8,929 nt of DNA. Source: Anaerolineales bacterium. Its GTDB lineage: Bacteria; Chloroflexota; Anaerolineae; Anaerolineales; UBA4823. The notes beneath the pieces are model-generated. The model did not search any database and was not told the origin of the DNA. It saw nothing but the letters and a program-made list of their open reading frames with translations. The DNA is taken from contig JALHTN010000711.1 in assembly GCA_022865865.1 (NCBI GenBank), positions 1-8,929 on the forward strand. The letters run 5' to 3'. Positions 8,243-8,929 of this stretch are shown in pieces; the first letter of the stretch is position 1; each line of letters opens with the position of its first letter. Made by a program: the position numbers and the translations under genes.

Positions 8243-8246
8243 GGAG
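8243..8246 (+). promoter_or_regulatory. Shine-Dalgarno site that sets the glutaredoxin start
   Basis: GGAG lies six bases before the ATG at 8253-8255. A GTG at 8211 would add 14 residues (MKRFDYPNFILERL) that precede the normal start of a glutaredoxin fold and lacks a ribosome binding site. The ATG is therefore preferred. Confidence 0.65.
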
Positions 8247-8252
8247 CGATTA

Positions 8253-8516
8253 ATGGATAGGGATACCATAAAGATTTTTGGGGCAAAATGGTGTGGGGAT
8301 TGTTTCCGGGCAAAAATGATATTTGACAAGTACCAGATCGAATATCACTGGATTGATATCGACCAAGATAAAAGTGCAAAAGAATTCGTCAGTCAAGTTA
8401 ATAATGGGAATATTATCGTTCCAACGATTGTCTTCGAAGATGGTTCAACCCTCACTGAGCCATCCAACCAGCAGCTAATCCAGAAATTAGGTTTGGCAGC
8501 AGGAACATCCACCTGA
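8253..8516 (+). CDS. Glutaredoxin/mycoredoxin-like thiol oxidoreductase
   Basis: This 87-residue cytosolic thioredoxin-fold protein starts straight into the first strand (DTIKIFGAKWCGDC). The active-site pair is Cys14-Gly-Asp-Cys17, followed by FRAKMIFDKY. The cis-proline is Pro57 (IIVPTIVF), and GSTLTEPS (64-71) follows, a combination typical of the mycoredoxin-1-like branch rather than classical CPYC glutaredoxins. It would reduce mixed disulfides or protein disulfides using a low-molecular-weight thiol; which thiol this organism uses cannot be told here. The last six residues are small and polar and probably unstructured. It is transcribed alone, divergent from the DUF72 gene. A hairpin overlaps its stop codon. 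Confidence 0.9.
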   Translation: MDRDTIKIFGAKWCGDCFRAKMIFDKYQIEYHWIDIDQDKSAKEFVSQVNNGNIIVPTIVFEDGSTLTEPSNQQLIQKLGLAAGTST

Positions 8517-8748
8517 AACTCAGGTTGTTCTGCCATTCATATAAATGCGGGCAGAGATGTTCATAATCACACCGCAGTAATTGGCTCAAAAACACTGTAT
8601 TCATGGTATCACCATCTTGAATGTAAGAACCGACAGAACGGAATAATAAGTGTTGTGGATCTGTGTTGTGATCTGATTTCCTTCTCCTTATTTCACCTAA
8701 TGAGCTCATGCGGGATCCAACCGTCAGTAAACATTCATCAACCCCCAC
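8452..8748 (-). CDS. Doubtful ORF, unrecognised
   Basis: This 98-codon frame starts at GTG (8746-8748) and its last 22 codons are antisense to the glutaredoxin gene. The middle part (DTMNTVFLSQLLRCDYEHLC, in the region 8550-8610) looks protein-like, but no family is recognised. The GTG has no clear ribosome binding site; an internal ATG (8707-8709) also has none. A strong AAGGAG lies inside the frame with no start codon at proper distance. It may be a chance frame or the remnant of a decayed gene; I list it only because nothing better explains the stretch. Confidence 0.2.
   Translation of the reverse strand: MGVDECLLTVGSRMSSLGEIRRRKSDHNTDPQHLLFRSVGSYIQDGDTMNTVFLSQLLRCDYEHLCPHLYEWQNNLSFRWMFLLPNLISGLAAGWMAQ
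8511..8555 (+). terminator. Two hairpins after the glutaredoxin gene, weak terminator candidate
   Basis: ACCTGA/TCAGGT (8511-8516 and 8520-8525, loop AAC) spans the stop codon, and TCTGCC/GGCAGA (8529-8534 and 8550-8555) follows directly. Neither is followed by a T tract, so this is not a standard intrinsic terminator; it may stabilise the mRNA 3' end or be chance. Confidence 0.3.
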
Positions 8749-8791
8749 AACATGATGCTGCTCTTACCACTCACTGATTTGACTGAATACT

Positions 8792-8813
8792 TTGTCCGAA
8801 AAAATCCGGACAA
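8792..8813. repeat. Hairpin TTGTCCG-N8-CGGACAA
   Basis: TTGTCCG (8792-8798) and CGGACAA (8807-8813) form a perfect 7-bp GC-containing stem with loop AAAAAATC. It directly abuts, and shares two bases with, the next inverted repeat. The sequence after it (CTATTTTGCC) is only weakly T-rich on the plus strand. Confidence 0.6.
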
Positions 8814-8850
8814 CTATTTTGCCTTAATCCAAGGCAATCTTAAAATAGTT
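8812..8850. repeat. Nested hairpin: 9-bp outer arms around a 5-bp inner stem
   Basis: AACTATTTT (8812-8820) and AAAATAGTT (8842-8850) are exact complements. Inside, GCCTT (8821-8825) pairs with AAGGC (8831-8835) around loop AATCC, leaving six unpaired bases (AATCTT) on the 3' side. The whole would fold as one stem with a bulge of 14 pairs. Together with the preceding hairpin it makes a 59-base structured unit. Confidence 0.6.
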
Positions 8851-8920
8851 TGCCATACAAATCCGGTTAGTACCAGGAATATGTATTACTATATAGTTCG
8901 CTTGATTTACTTGTTTTCAC

Positions 8921-8929
8921 AAAGGGAGA
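8921..8929 (+). promoter_or_regulatory. Possible ribosome binding site of a gene beyond the window
   Basis: The window ends in AAAGGGAGA, a purine-rich stretch close to the Shine-Dalgarno consensus on the plus strand. If a start codon follows within about ten bases, a rightward gene begins just outside. It cannot be verified from this window. Confidence 0.35.

Larger units (their letters stand above)
8517..8929. other. 413-base stretch without a convincing gene
   Basis: Apart from the doubtful minus-strand ORF, no coding frame of useful length is seen. Base composition becomes AT-rich after about 8765. It contains the paired hairpins at 8792-8850, a perfect 10-bp palindrome ACTATATAGT (8888-8897) and a ribosome-binding-site-like end at 8921-8929. 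It is likely an intergenic region leading to a rightward gene beyond the window. Confidence 0.5.

Overview
The window reads like ordinary chromosomal DNA of a mid-GC, respiring bacterium, most likely a member of the Chloroflexota (Anaerolineae-like). The case rests on family resemblance only: an ECF sigma factor paired with a small single-helix membrane protein carrying an 'LQPVDPRPEFVEGLHQRL'-type segment, a CGDC mycoredoxin-like glutaredoxin, a Cys-pair heme A synthase and a DUF72 protein. A taxonomic search is needed to confirm it. No phage, insertion sequence, CRISPR array or toxin-antitoxin pair is visible.

Layout. Positions 1-261 (+) hold the 3' end of an unrecognised gene. Positions 376-1258 (-) hold an ECF sigma factor and, overlapping its 3' end, a one-helix membrane protein. 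Positions 1319-1384 hold two back-to-back promoters: the sigma operon fires left and ssrA fires right. Positions 1397-1791 (+) are a one-piece tmRNA with readable tag ANRTNVSALPLAA, followed by a strong intrinsic terminator at 1798-1835. From 8148 down to 1834 (-) runs a row of five genes: DUF72 protein, heme A synthase (ctaA), NAD-dependent DNA ligase (ligA), an alpha-oxoamine synthase family PLP enzyme with serine-palmitoyltransferase-like signatures, and an RlmI-type rRNA methyltransferase. Positions 8253-8516 (+) encode the glutaredoxin-like protein. Positions 8517-8929 have no convincing gene but contain several hairpins, and the last nine bases look like a ribosome binding site for a gene just outside the window.

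How the genes fit together. The window is mainly housekeeping: ribosome rescue (tmRNA), ribosome modification (RlmI-like), DNA ligation (LigA), heme A supply for aa3-type oxidases (CtaA) and thiol redox (Grx/Mrx). The least explained parts are the sigma/membrane-protein pair, the exact product of the PLP enzyme, the DUF72 protein with a clamp-binding-like C-terminus, and the structured 3' intergenic DNA. I did not find a clear new multi-gene system; the findings below are individual leads of modest strength.
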